NCBI GenBank assembly: GCA_002409585.1
Contig: DHNP01000014.1
Span: forward strand, 12,391 to 76,390
DNA from: Ruminococcaceae bacterium UBA5413
GTDB lineage: Bacteria; Bacillota; Clostridia; Oscillospirales; Acutalibacteraceae
Direction: 5' to 3'
Length of the DNA: 64,000 nt
This document shows, piece after piece, positions 42,007-50,811 of the stretch; the stretch's first letter is position 1; each line of letters begins with the position of its first letter. The translations under genes and the position numbers were made by a program. A model generated the notes under the pieces. The model did not search any database. It worked only from the letters and a program-made list of their open reading frames with translations, and was not told where the DNA came from.

Positions 42007-42256
42007 GTATATAAGTCCTCCGTTTATGTAATGTTTTGTCTGCCCGCTAAGTTAAAGGCGTCCGTAAAGTATGAAGCAATATTAAATTATATGATATATC
42101 TAATATTTATTGCATATCATTAAGGCGGCCTCTGCCGGCGTAAACAGCTGAAAGCGAAACACCGGCATGGGCTTAGTGCCTCCGCCAAAACGCGCCGCGC
42201 GGGCAAAAAGAGTAAAAAGTTGATGAGCAAATGCTTAATTTCAAAGTCTTAAAACG

Positions 42257-43009
42257 TTACTGCCGGCTTTTCACCGTCTTTTTTTCGGGGCTGCTCTTTT
42301 TATTTTTCTTTTTCCTGCCGTCGTCTATCATGCCGTACAGGCAGTCCATAGCATCCGAAAGGCTCCCTATAGAGTCGATAAGGCCTTCCTTTACGGCGTC
42401 GGCGCCGTCGAGCACGCTGCCTATGTCGAGCACGAGTTCCTTTGTGTTGAACAAAAGCTCACGCAGGCGGCCGGCTGAAATCTTCGAATGCTGCGTTATA
42501 AATTCCGTTATCCTTTTCTGCATGCGTTCGAAATAATCCAAAGTCTGAGGTACGCCGAGCGTAAGCCCCGTCATCCTTACAGGGTGGATAGTTATGGTGG
42601 CGCTCGGAACTATAAACGAATGTTTGGCGGACACCGCGAGCGGTGCCCCTATGGAATGGCCTCCGCCAAGCACAAGCGAAACCGTCGGCTTGGTCATGCC
42701 GGCAATAAGCTCCGAAAGCGCAAGCCCCGCCTCAACGTCGCCGCCTACCGTGTTAAGGATGACAAGCAGGCCGTCGATGCCCGGGTCTTTTTCTATAGCG
42801 ACAAGCCGCGGGATAACGTGTTCATACTTCGTCGTTTTATCCTGTGAAGGAAGGACGGTATGGCCTTCTATCTGGCCTATAATGGTCAAGCAGTAGATCA
42901 CGTGCTCCCTGTCTCCTGTTATAACGGAACCAGCATCGAATATATTGTCGGAAACCCTTTTGTCCTCTTCTTTATTTTCTTTAGGTTCTTCACTGTTTTC
43001 ATTTTTCAT
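42257..43009 (-). CDS. tepA: TepA/ClpP-like cytoplasmic serine protease
   Basis: This 250-residue protein of the Clp/TepA family has the ClpP-like serine motif GGGHSIGAPLAV (Ser near 110) and the catalytic histidine in ITIHPVRMTG. In Bacillus the homologue TepA is linked to protein export and spore-coat proteins. The first 30 residues are a charged tail and the end is Lys-rich. I chose the ATG at 43009 (MKNENSEEPK), preceded by GGGGGTG. It lies between uppP and recN with 106 bp on the recN side. The 42007-42256 gap after it shows only the weak uppP promoter. Confidence 0.88.
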   Translation of the reverse strand: MKNENSEEPKENKEEDKRVSDNIFDAGSVITGDREHVIYCLTIIGQIEGHTVLPSQDKTTKYEHVIPRLVAIEKDPGIDGLLVILNTVGGDVEAGLALSELIAGMTKPTVSLVLGGGHSIGAPLAVSAKHSFIVPSATITIHPVRMTGLTLGVPQTLDYFERMQKRITEFITQHSKISAGRLRELLFNTKELVLDIGSVLDGADAVKEGLIDSIGSLSDAMDCLYGMIDDGRKKKNKKSSPEKKTVKSRQ

Positions 43010-43115
43010 GGATACACCCCCTGACGGTATTATCATGTCTTTTTCAGGCAATATAATACATACTCTTTATAACGTCAGTGGCAGTATACATAATTTTATT
43101 ATAACATTATTTTAA

Positions 43116-44807
43116 TTATTCATCAACAGAAAAGCCTTTTCCTTTTTGGGAAAGCCTTAGCATTTCGGCCGCGTTTTCAAGGGTGAGGCGCGTTATCTCA
43201 GCCCCGCCAATTATGCGCGCAAGTTCGCGCTTTCTGCCCTCGTAGCCGAGCCTTTCCACTTTAGTGTATGTCTTGCCATTCTCGACGCTTTTACTTATAA
43301 GGTACTGTTCGTCGGCAAGGGCGGCTATCTGGGCAAGGTGCGTAACGCAGATGACCTGCCTGTTCTGTGAAACTTCTTTAAGCTTAAGCCCTATTTTCTG
43401 CGCGGCGCTGCCGCTGACGCCTGTGTCGACTTCGTCGAAGATGAGCGTCCCTATGTCGTCGCGCCCTGCGAGAACCGTTTTTATCGCAAGCATTATGCGC
43501 GAAAGCTCGCCTCCGGAAGCTATCTTTGCTATGGGCTTTGCAGGCTCGCCGGCGTTAGTAGATATGAGGAACTCTATTTTATCGCAGCCTAACGCATTGA
43601 GGGGACATTCTTCGCGCGATATTTCGAACTTGACGTCAGGCATTTCAAGGAACTCCAGTTCCTCCTTCACTTTAGAGGTGAAAACGCCGGCGGCCTTTTT
43701 ACGCCATTGTGAGATTTCCCCCGCGAGTTTTACAGCGAGCGATTTATATTTCTCGTACTCCTCTTGTGCTTTTTCCGAGGCTTCATCTGAAAGCTGTATC
43801 TCCGCAAGGTCATTCCTGCATTTTTCAAGGTATGCGAGCATTTCTTCAGTTCCGCCGCCGTACTTAAGGCCAAGCCGGTAGATTGTGTCGAGCCTTGCCT
43901 CTATTTCGTCCAGCTCCTGCGGGTCATACTCAAGCTCCGAGCCGCAGCCCCTCAGTTCGCCTCCGCAGTCCTCAAGTTCATACGAAAGGTTTTTAAGCCT
44001 TTCCGCAAGCTTTGAAAGCTGGGGCATGTACCGTGCGGCGGCTTCAAGCTCCTCCGCCGCCCCGGCAACGGCAGAAACGGCACCTTCCGTTTCATCGTCG
44101 CCCTCAAGCGCTTCTTTGGCCGACATGATGGAGGCCGTTATTTTTTCGCTGTTTTTATAAATATTTTTCTGCCTGCCAAGCTCGTCTTCTTCACCGGGGC
44201 TAAGCTGCGCATCCTCAAGCTCTTTTATCTGGTAGTTTAAAAGGTCTGTCCGCCTTGCTTTCTGCGTCTCGTCCATATCGAGGGATTCAAACCTTTTTTT
44301 AGCTTTTTTCATGTTTGCGAAAGCATCGGAATACCTGCTTTTTAAATCATCCGGAATACCCATACTGTCAAGGTACTTTATGTGCAGGTCCGGTGAAAGC
44401 AGGCTGTAGCTTTCATGCTGGCCGTGGATATTGACAAGCGTCGGCCCTATTTCCTTCAAAACCGAAACAGTCGCCGGGCAGCCGTTTATCCTGCAAGGCG
44501 ACTTAGCGCTGCGTATTTCCCGCTGTACCATAAGGGTGCCGTCATCTTCGGCACTGTAACCCATTTCGTCAAGCTTTGACTTCGTCTCATCGGTAAGGCC
44601 GTCAAAGACCGCCGTCACACGCGCGAACGGCGTGCCCGTGCGTATAAGGTCGCGCGGCGTGCGCTCGCCTAAGACGGCATTTATGGAGTCAATAAGGATC
44701 GACTTGCCGGCGCCTGTTTCTCCGGTAAGTACGTTAAAACCGGTACTGAACTCAATTCTGGCTTTTTCAATGACAGCAATATTTTCAATATAAAGCTGTG
44801 ACAGCAT
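43116..44807 (-). CDS. recN: DNA repair protein RecN
   Basis: This SMC-like ATPase gathers broken DNA ends for recombination. Its 563 residues are the usual length. Walker A is LTGETGAGKSILIDSI at residues 27-42, the signature motif is IASGGELSRIMLAIK and Walker B is TLIFDEVDTGVSG. The middle part (residues ~160-360) is a coiled coil. It lies 6 bp after argR, as in the conserved Firmicutes order argR-recN. Confidence 0.98.
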   Translation of the reverse strand: MLSQLYIENIAVIEKARIEFSTGFNVLTGETGAGKSILIDSINAVLGERTPRDLIRTGTPFARVTAVFDGLTDETKSKLDEMGYSAEDDGTLMVQREIRSAKSPCRINGCPATVSVLKEIGPTLVNIHGQHESYSLLSPDLHIKYLDSMGIPDDLKSRYSDAFANMKKAKKRFESLDMDETQKARRTDLLNYQIKELEDAQLSPGEEDELGRQKNIYKNSEKITASIMSAKEALEGDDETEGAVSAVAGAAEELEAAARYMPQLSKLAERLKNLSYELEDCGGELRGCGSELEYDPQELDEIEARLDTIYRLGLKYGGGTEEMLAYLEKCRNDLAEIQLSDEASEKAQEEYEKYKSLAVKLAGEISQWRKKAAGVFTSKVKEELEFLEMPDVKFEISREECPLNALGCDKIEFLISTNAGEPAKPIAKIASGGELSRIMLAIKTVLAGRDDIGTLIFDEVDTGVSGSAAQKIGLKLKEVSQNRQVICVTHLAQIAALADEQYLISKSVENGKTYTKVERLGYEGRKRELARIIGGAEITRLTLENAAEMLRLSQKGKGFSVDE

Positions 44808-44813
44808 AACGCA

Positions 44814-45263
44814 TCACCTTATTAATTTCTTAAGTTCCACCGCAAATTCCGCAGCCGACATCTCATCATGCAGAAGGACGAAAATCGTATCGTCGCCCGA
44901 GACGGTCCCCACTATGTTTTTCCACCCTGCCGCATCCAAAGCGGCGCATACGGCGTTGGCCATGCCGGTCATGCATTTTACGACTACTATGTTCTGCGCA
45001 TAAGCGACAGAAACCGCTGAATCCGAAAATATGGAATAAAATTTTGACGGGGCATCTTTGCCGTTCTGCTTTTCAAACGAATACCTGTACCTGCCGTCCG
45101 GCGACAGCGTTTTTACAAGCCTCAGCTCTTTTATATCCCGTGAAACCGTTGCCTGTGTAACGTCGAAGCCCTCTTGGCGCAGGTGGTCAAGCAGGCCTTC
45201 CTGCGTGTCGATATTATACTTGCCGATAAGCTCCAGGATTTTCGCGTGCCGCCGCTGTTTCAA
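44814..45263 (-). CDS. argR: Arginine repressor ArgR
   Basis: This 149-residue hexameric regulator controls arginine metabolism. The winged helix is DVTQATVSRDIKELRLVK and the arginine-binding domain contains GTVSGDDTIFVLLHDE. I chose the TTG at 45263 (MKQRRHAKILELIG) because GGAG lies 8 bases upstream; a GTG at 45281 would swallow that ribosome site. With this start it no longer overlaps nadK. It precedes recN, as is typical. Confidence 0.95.
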   Translation of the reverse strand: MKQRRHAKILELIGKYNIDTQEGLLDHLRQEGFDVTQATVSRDIKELRLVKTLSPDGRYRYSFEKQNGKDAPSKFYSIFSDSAVSVAYAQNIVVVKCMTGMANAVCAALDAAGWKNIVGTVSGDDTIFVLLHDEMSAAEFAVELKKLIR

Positions 45264-45264
45264 T

Positions 45265-46140
45265 TCAATTTCTCCTTTCACCGAGTTTTTCGTTCACTAC
45301 TTCGTAAAAATTGCGCTTTTTAAGCTGTATAAGGCGCGCGTGCTTTTCCGCGCGGCTTATGTCGATGCTTTCGGTATCACCAGTTATTTTGTAAAACTCC
45401 TCGCCGTCTATGGTAAGGAAAGTTTCGCCCTGGTAGTCAGAGTGCGCCCTTACGTTAAGATGCGCCTGCGCGTCAAAAACAACCGGCCTTGTAAAAAGCG
45501 AATGGGGGCATATAGGCGAAAGCAGTATGCAGTCCATCGCAGGGTCTATCACGGGGCCGCCTGCCGCAAGCGAGTACGCCGTGGAGCCTGTGGGAGTGGA
45601 AATAATCAGCCCGTCCGCCCTGTAGTCGCATACCTTTGCCCCGTTGAATTTCACCTGGAGGTCAAGTATGCGCGAAAGCGACCCCCTTGCTATGACGGCA
45701 TCGTTAAGGGCCATGTGAGTCTGCACGGAACCGCTGCTTTTGATTTGTATTTTGAGCATCATGCGGTCTTCAACGGAAAAGTCTCCGCTGACAAGCTTTT
45801 TAAGCTCGCCGTACTCGTCCGTCTCAAGCCCTGCGACAAAGCCGAGCCTGCCGACGTTTATGCCCAGTATGGGCTTGCCCGCCGCCGCGGCGTGCCTTGC
45901 GTTGTGTATAATAGTGCCGTCGCCGCCAACGGCTATAACTATGTCGCACCCGTTAAGCATTTCATAAAAATCATTATAGAACATAATGTCCGGATTTACA
46001 AAAGAATTTTTAAAGCTTTCTTTCATCAAAACGTCAATGCCAAGGCCCCTGAGTTCACGTACGAGCTTTTCGGTCTGTAGCTGGGCGTTATGTTTGCCAA
46101 GGTTAGGAATGACTGCTGCTTTCAACGTGGTCACCACCAT
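45265..46140 (-). CDS. nadK: NAD kinase
   Basis: This enzyme phosphorylates NAD+ to NADP+ and has up to 291 residues. The motifs are AVGGDGTIIHNARHA, the family's NDAVI (LNDAVIARG) and the nucleotide loop STPTGSTAYSLAAGGPV. The ATG at 46140 overlaps tlyA by 38 bp; a TTG at 46125 (MKAAVIPNLGKHN), with GGTGG 8 bases upstream, looks closer to the usual start. It is in the conserved run tlyA-nadK-argR-recN. Confidence 0.96.
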   Translation of the reverse strand: MVVTTLKAAVIPNLGKHNAQLQTEKLVRELRGLGIDVLMKESFKNSFVNPDIMFYNDFYEMLNGCDIVIAVGGDGTIIHNARHAAAAGKPILGINVGRLGFVAGLETDEYGELKKLVSGDFSVEDRMMLKIQIKSSGSVQTHMALNDAVIARGSLSRILDLQVKFNGAKVCDYRADGLIISTPTGSTAYSLAAGGPVIDPAMDCILLSPICPHSLFTRPVVFDAQAHLNVRAHSDYQGETFLTIDGEEFYKITGDTESIDISRAEKHARLIQLKKRNFYEVVNEKLGERRN

Positions 46141-46939
46141 TTAATTCTTCATGCGACTGTTCAACCGTTTCTTTCACGTCAGCGGCACAGTTTACCGGAT
46201 TGCCTGATTTTTGTATATACATAAGGTACTCTATGTTCCCCTTTGGGCCTTTTACCGGCGAATATGTCAGCCCCAGCACTGAAAATCCGTGCCCGAGTGT
46301 AAACGCAAGTATATCGCTTATTACCTGGGCGTGTACGTTTTTATCCCTAACGACGCCGTTTTTGCCCACTTTATTTTTTCCGGCCTCAAACTGCGGTTTT
46401 ATAAGGCAGACCCCGCGCGCGTTTTCTTTAGAAAATTCGTACGCAACCGGAAGGACAAGCTTAAGTGAAATAAACGCTACGTCAATGCTGAAGAAGTCCA
46501 CATTTTCAGGTACCTGTGTCCGCCCGAGGTAACGTACGTTGGTCCGTTCGAGGTTAACTACGCGCTTGTCCGTGCGGAGTTTCCACGCAAGCTGTCCGTA
46601 GCCCACATCAACGGAGTAAACCTTTGACGCGCCGTTCTGCAGCATGCAGTCGGTAAAACCGCCCGTTGAAGCGCCTATATCCATCGCCGCCATACCGTTA
46701 ATGTCTATGGAGAATACATCGACGGCTTTTTCAAGCTTAAGCCCGCCGCGGCTTACATAACGTAATTTTTTGCCGCGCAGCTCGATTTTATCGCTGCCGG
46801 TAACCTGCGTGCCGGGTTTGTCGGCCATCTGCCCGTTTACGTAGACGCTGCCCTCCATTATAAGGGCTCTTGCTTTTTCGCGGCTCTCTGCTAAGCCGCG
46901 TTCAAAAACGAGGCAGTCGAGCCTCTCTTTTTTTTTCAC
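46103..46939 (-). CDS. tlyA: TlyA-family rRNA methyltransferase
   Basis: This 278-residue enzyme has an S4 RNA-binding domain (ERLDCLVFERGLAESREKAR) and an FtsJ-type SAM methyltransferase domain (MDIGASTGGFTDCML, SVDVGYGQLAWKLR, CLIKPQFEAGKNKVG). TlyA proteins methylate ribose in 16S and 23S rRNA; the old name hemolysin is misleading. I chose the GTG at 46939, with GGAG 8 bases upstream. It overlaps the dxs stop as GTGA, so translation is probably coupled. Confidence 0.93.
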   Translation of the reverse strand: MKKKERLDCLVFERGLAESREKARALIMEGSVYVNGQMADKPGTQVTGSDKIELRGKKLRYVSRGGLKLEKAVDVFSIDINGMAAMDIGASTGGFTDCMLQNGASKVYSVDVGYGQLAWKLRTDKRVVNLERTNVRYLGRTQVPENVDFFSIDVAFISLKLVLPVAYEFSKENARGVCLIKPQFEAGKNKVGKNGVVRDKNVHAQVISDILAFTLGHGFSVLGLTYSPVKGPKGNIEYLMYIQKSGNPVNCAADVKETVEQSHEELNGGDHVESSSHS

Positions 46940-48795
46940 TTGCAACACTCCGTTAAAATCATCATCGCCATGCCGTTTCCGTCAAGGCCGAGCTTTCCTA
47001 TGGCACGCTCCATTTTAGCATGGGCGACAAAGCCCTTGATTGCCTTTAAAAAGTATTTTCCTTTAAAGCCAGCCTCCTCAAGCATGAAGCCGAAGTGCTC
47101 CCCTATGCCCCCGCTTTCAATGCCTTCCTCAAAGAAAAACACCTTTTCGGCCGTTAAAACTGCCTTTACCGCATTTTCGTCTATAGGAACTATGCGGTTA
47201 AGCTTTATTATGCTTAAATTTATCCCTTTTGGCAATAAAATTTTACGCGCAGCACAGGCGCAGGCAAACAGCCTGCCGTAAGTTATCGCTATTACGCGGG
47301 TATTGTCCCTGCCGTAAAAGTCAAAGCTGCCGTAAGCGCTGTAAAAGTCCGCCGGCCTTTCCGGTTCTCCGCCGCGCGGATACCTTACCGCCGCAAGGCC
47401 GCTGCAGCCATAAATCGCCTGCTTCATATAAAACTTAAGCTCGTCGTAATACGACGGGGAAAAAACAACCGCGCCCGGCACGGTATTGAGCAGCGCGGCA
47501 TCAAACAGCCCCTGATGCGTCACCCCGTCCTCGCCTACTATGCCCGCCCTGTCAACAGCCAAAACCACTTTTACGTTTTGTATGGATATGTCGTGTATCA
47601 TCTGGTCGTAGCCGCGCTGCAGGAACGATGAATAAACGGCGAAAACCGGCACCATGCCGCCGGCGGCAAGGCCGCCTGAAAAAGTAAGGGCATGCTCTTC
47701 CTCTATGCCGACGTCAAAAAACCTTTTTGGGAACATATGCGCAAAGCACTCAAGCCCCGTGCCGGACTTCATGGCGGCCGTAACGGCGCATATCCTGCCG
47801 TCGCTCTCGGCTAAAGTACAAAGGTACTTGCCAAAAACCGCTGAGAACGTAGCGCTGCCTTTTTTTAACGCTTTGCCTGTCTGTACATTGAACTTAGGTA
47901 CGCCGTGGAAAGCGCCGGGGTTCTTTTCGGCAAAAGAATATCCCCTGCCCTTTTGGGTAAGCACATGGAGCAGGACGGGGTGCTCTATATTTTTCACATT
48001 GTTAAAAACTTCGGTCAGGCGCCGTATGTCATGGCCGTCGAACGGCCCGTAATAATAAAAGCCCATGTCCTCGAAAATAGTGTTTCCGTACATGGCCTGT
48101 TTCAAAGCTGACTTAAATTTCAGCGTTGTGCGGTTAAGCTGCGCCCCTATTACAGGTATGCGCTTGACTGTGTTTTCTATGCCGCCCTTTATCTTAAAGT
48201 AGGACGGCTTTGTCCTTATATGCGCGAGGTAACGCGCCATAGAGCCTACATTGCGAGAAATTGACATTTTATTGTCGTTAAGTATGACTATGAAATTCTT
48301 TTTGAAGCGCCCCGCGTTGTTCAGCCCTTCGTAAGCAAGGCCGCCGGTAAGCGCCCCGTCGCCTATGACGGCCACTACGCTGCCCTTTTCACCCGAAAGC
48401 TGCTTTGCCTCCGCTATGCCGAGCGCCGCCGAAATGGAAGTGCTGCTGTGGCCTGTGCTTAACGGGTCGTAGGCGCTTTCACTCCTGTTGGGAAAACCTG
48501 AAAGGCCGCCCTCTGTGCGTATAGTCGGTATGCGGTCTTTTCTTCCTGTAAGTATCTTATATGTGTATGCCTGGTGGCCTACATCCCACACTATCTTGTC
48601 GTCAGGCGAGCCGAAAGCCTTCAGCAGCGCTACGGTAAGCTCAACGGTGCCAAGGTTTGAGGCGAGATGCCCGCCGTTTGACGATACGGTATCTATAATA
48701 AGTTTGCGTATCTCACCGCAAAGCTCGTCAAGCTGTTCGAAAGTAAGTTTCTTAAGGTCTTCGGGAAAATCAATGCCGTTTAAAATGCCGCTCAT
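46936..48795 (-). CDS. dxs: 1-Deoxy-D-xylulose-5-phosphate synthase
   Basis: This enzyme joins pyruvate and glyceraldehyde-3-phosphate with thiamine diphosphate, the first step of the non-mevalonate isoprenoid pathway. Its 619 residues match the family. Motifs are HLASNLGTVELTVAL, WDVGHQAYTYKILTGR, the thiamine motif VIGDGALTGG and the catalytic glutamate in FDVGIEEEHALTFSGG. It lies 13 bp after folD. The xseA, xseB and ispA genes that often sit between these two are missing here. Confidence 0.98.
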   Translation of the reverse strand: MSGILNGIDFPEDLKKLTFEQLDELCGEIRKLIIDTVSSNGGHLASNLGTVELTVALLKAFGSPDDKIVWDVGHQAYTYKILTGRKDRIPTIRTEGGLSGFPNRSESAYDPLSTGHSSTSISAALGIAEAKQLSGEKGSVVAVIGDGALTGGLAYEGLNNAGRFKKNFIVILNDNKMSISRNVGSMARYLAHIRTKPSYFKIKGGIENTVKRIPVIGAQLNRTTLKFKSALKQAMYGNTIFEDMGFYYYGPFDGHDIRRLTEVFNNVKNIEHPVLLHVLTQKGRGYSFAEKNPGAFHGVPKFNVQTGKALKKGSATFSAVFGKYLCTLAESDGRICAVTAAMKSGTGLECFAHMFPKRFFDVGIEEEHALTFSGGLAAGGMVPVFAVYSSFLQRGYDQMIHDISIQNVKVVLAVDRAGIVGEDGVTHQGLFDAALLNTVPGAVVFSPSYYDELKFYMKQAIYGCSGLAAVRYPRGGEPERPADFYSAYGSFDFYGRDNTRVIAITYGRLFACACAARKILLPKGINLSIIKLNRIVPIDENAVKAVLTAEKVFFFEEGIESGGIGEHFGFMLEEAGFKGKYFLKAIKGFVAHAKMERAIGKLGLDGNGMAMMILTECCK

Positions 48796-48808
48796 ACGGC
48801 ATCACCCG

Positions 48809-49666
48809 TCAAACACGTATACCGCTTTGAATTTTCGCCGCGGTAACGGTATTTTTAAGGAGCATCGATATAGTCATAGGCCCTACGCCTCCCGGAACCG
48901 GCGTTATATACGACGCTTTGCCTTTAACATTTTCAAAGTCCACGTCCCCGCAGAGTTTTCCATTTTCGTCCCTGTCCATGCCAACGTCTATAACTACGGC
49001 GCCAGGTTTTACCATATCCTCAGTTACAAATTTCGGCTTTCCCACATCCGAAACAAGTATATCCGCAGACGACGTTATCTCTTTAAGGCTGCGTGTTTTG
49101 CTGTGGCATACAGTTACTGTGCCGTCGGCATGCATAAGGAGCATGGCCATCGGCTTGCCTACTATATTGCTGCGTCCTATGACTACGCAATTCTTCCCGC
49201 GCACCTCGATATTTTCATGCCTTAACATTTCCATTACGCCTGCCGGCGTGCATGGCAGGAAGCGGTAGTTGCCTATCATTATGCGTCCCACGTTTGACGG
49301 GTGGAAAGCGTCTACGTCCTTGCGCGGGTCTATAAGCTCTATGACAGCTTCCTCGTCAAGGCCTTTTGGCAGCGGGAGCTGGACTAATATGCCGTTGATA
49401 TCCTTTTTTCCGTTGAGCTTTTTAACAAGCGCTACGAGTTCTTCCTGCGATGCCGTTTCAGGCAGAGCGTACTCCTCAGAATAAATACCCGCCGCGGCAC
49501 AAGCTTTTTTCTTATTGTTAACATATGTCCTTGAAGCCGGGTCGCTGCCGACTATGACGACGGCCAGCCCAGGCACTATATTTTCGGATTTAAGTTTTTC
49601 GGTTTCAGCCTTTACCCGTGCGCGTACTTCGGCGGAAATTTTCCTGCCGTCTATTATCTGTGCCAT
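48809..49666 (-). CDS. folD: Bifunctional methylene-THF dehydrogenase/cyclohydrolase FolD
   Basis: This 285-residue one-carbon enzyme interconverts methylene- and formyl-tetrahydrofolate with NADP. The active-site Tyr and Lys are in RTYVNNKKKACAAAG near residue 50, NGILVQLPLPKGLDEE is a family signature, GRSNIVGKPMAMLL is the cofactor loop and PVPGGVGPMTISML is the substrate motif. It starts 18 bp after lgt and is in the same run of genes. Confidence 0.98.
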   Translation of the reverse strand: MAQIIDGRKISAEVRARVKAETEKLKSENIVPGLAVVIVGSDPASRTYVNNKKKACAAAGIYSEEYALPETASQEELVALVKKLNGKKDINGILVQLPLPKGLDEEAVIELIDPRKDVDAFHPSNVGRIMIGNYRFLPCTPAGVMEMLRHENIEVRGKNCVVIGRSNIVGKPMAMLLMHADGTVTVCHSKTRSLKEITSSADILVSDVGKPKFVTEDMVKPGAVVIDVGMDRDENGKLCGDVDFENVKGKASYITPVPGGVGPMTISMLLKNTVTAAKIQSGIRV

Positions 49667-49684
49667 TTACGAGCCTCCGTAGAA

Positions 49685-50740
49685 TCATTTATTTTCACTG
49701 ACGCCGCCGTCCGCATTTTCAGGATCTCCGTCATTGTTTACCGCACCGTCCAATCCGCCGCTTTTTCCGTCAGCGGCGTCAAAGTTCTGTACAAGCGGTT
49801 TTTCATTGCCCGCACCGTCAGCGAAAAGCGTACTCGGCCCTCCATCGTCCTCCGGCGCCTCAATTTTCTTTTCCGTTTTTTGCGGTATCTCTACCGCAAT
49901 AGCGTTCAGATCCATTATATACGGCGCGCCGCATCCTGTAAGTACTGTCCTTTTACGGAAAACTATAAGTAATATAACCGAAACTATGACAGAAGCCGCT
50001 GCCACTACCTGTGAAACCCTCAGCGTCAGGTACGGGGTCATCAGGCTGTCGGTGCGCAGGCCTTCTATCCAAAAACGTCCGGCACCGTACCAAAGCATGT
50101 AAAGGAGAAATGTCTGCCCGTCATAGTGCCGCAGCTTCCTGCTGAAAAAGTGCAGCAGCACAAAACCAATAAGGCACCACAGGGATTCGTAAAGGAAGCA
50201 CGGATGCACGCCGCCCTGCGCCACCATGTCCGTGTTCTCGCTTACCATCCTCCACGGCAGGTCGGTCTGCCTGCCGAAAGCCTCCTGGTTTACAAAATTG
50301 CCCCAGCGGCCTACGGCCTGGCCAATGAGAAAGCCGAGCGAGGCTATGTCAAAAACGGCGGGCACGCTGAGCTTGCGCCATTTTGCTATGATTGCCCCTA
50401 AAATAAGGCCGCCTATGAGGCCGCCGTAAATGCCGAGCCCGCCCTGCCTGATGTTAAATATACTTGCGGGGTTATCGGCAAATTCGCTTCCTGTATAGAA
50501 AATGACATAGTAAAGCCTTGCGCCCACTATGCCGCCCACTATGCCGCCGATAACGCAGTCTATAAATTTGTCGTCGTCAACGTTAAACCTTTTGCAGCTT
50601 TTGATGGCATAAATAAAAGCAAGCACAAAGCCTACGGCTATAATAACGCCGTACCACTTTATCGCAAAACCGCCAATGGAAAACGCCACCGGATTTATTT
50701 TTACTTTTATACCTAAATCGGGGAACTGTACGTTATACAT
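49685..50740 (-). CDS. lgt: Prolipoprotein diacylglyceryl transferase
   Basis: This membrane enzyme adds diacylglyceryl to lipoprotein cysteines. It has about 351 residues, longer than the usual 260-290. Seven hydrophobic segments are visible; the signatures are GGLGIYGGLIGG and GRWGNFVNQEAFG. The last 80 residues are an acidic, low-complexity tail rich in Asp, Gly and Asn (for example DGAVNNDGDPENADGG) with no family match. I chose the ATG at 50740 (MYNVQFPDLG). It follows the YmfH-like peptidase by 71 bp. Confidence 0.95.
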   Translation of the reverse strand: MYNVQFPDLGIKVKINPVAFSIGGFAIKWYGVIIAVGFVLAFIYAIKSCKRFNVDDDKFIDCVIGGIVGGIVGARLYYVIFYTGSEFADNPASIFNIRQGGLGIYGGLIGGLILGAIIAKWRKLSVPAVFDIASLGFLIGQAVGRWGNFVNQEAFGRQTDLPWRMVSENTDMVAQGGVHPCFLYESLWCLIGFVLLHFFSRKLRHYDGQTFLLYMLWYGAGRFWIEGLRTDSLMTPYLTLRVSQVVAAASVIVSVILLIVFRKRTVLTGCGAPYIMDLNAIAVEIPQKTEKKIEAPEDDGGPSTLFADGAGNEKPLVQNFDAADGKSGGLDGAVNNDGDPENADGGVSENK

Positions 50741-50811
50741 TTTTATCACCATTTTCAGTACTTATTAGCCGCAGTGCGCAGCCGGTAATTAAAGCCCGCG
50801 CGCAGACGGGG

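Noticed and set aside
46103..46939. TlyA as a hemolysin toxin
   Set aside because: The S4 and FtsJ methyltransferase domains and the housekeeping context point to rRNA modification.
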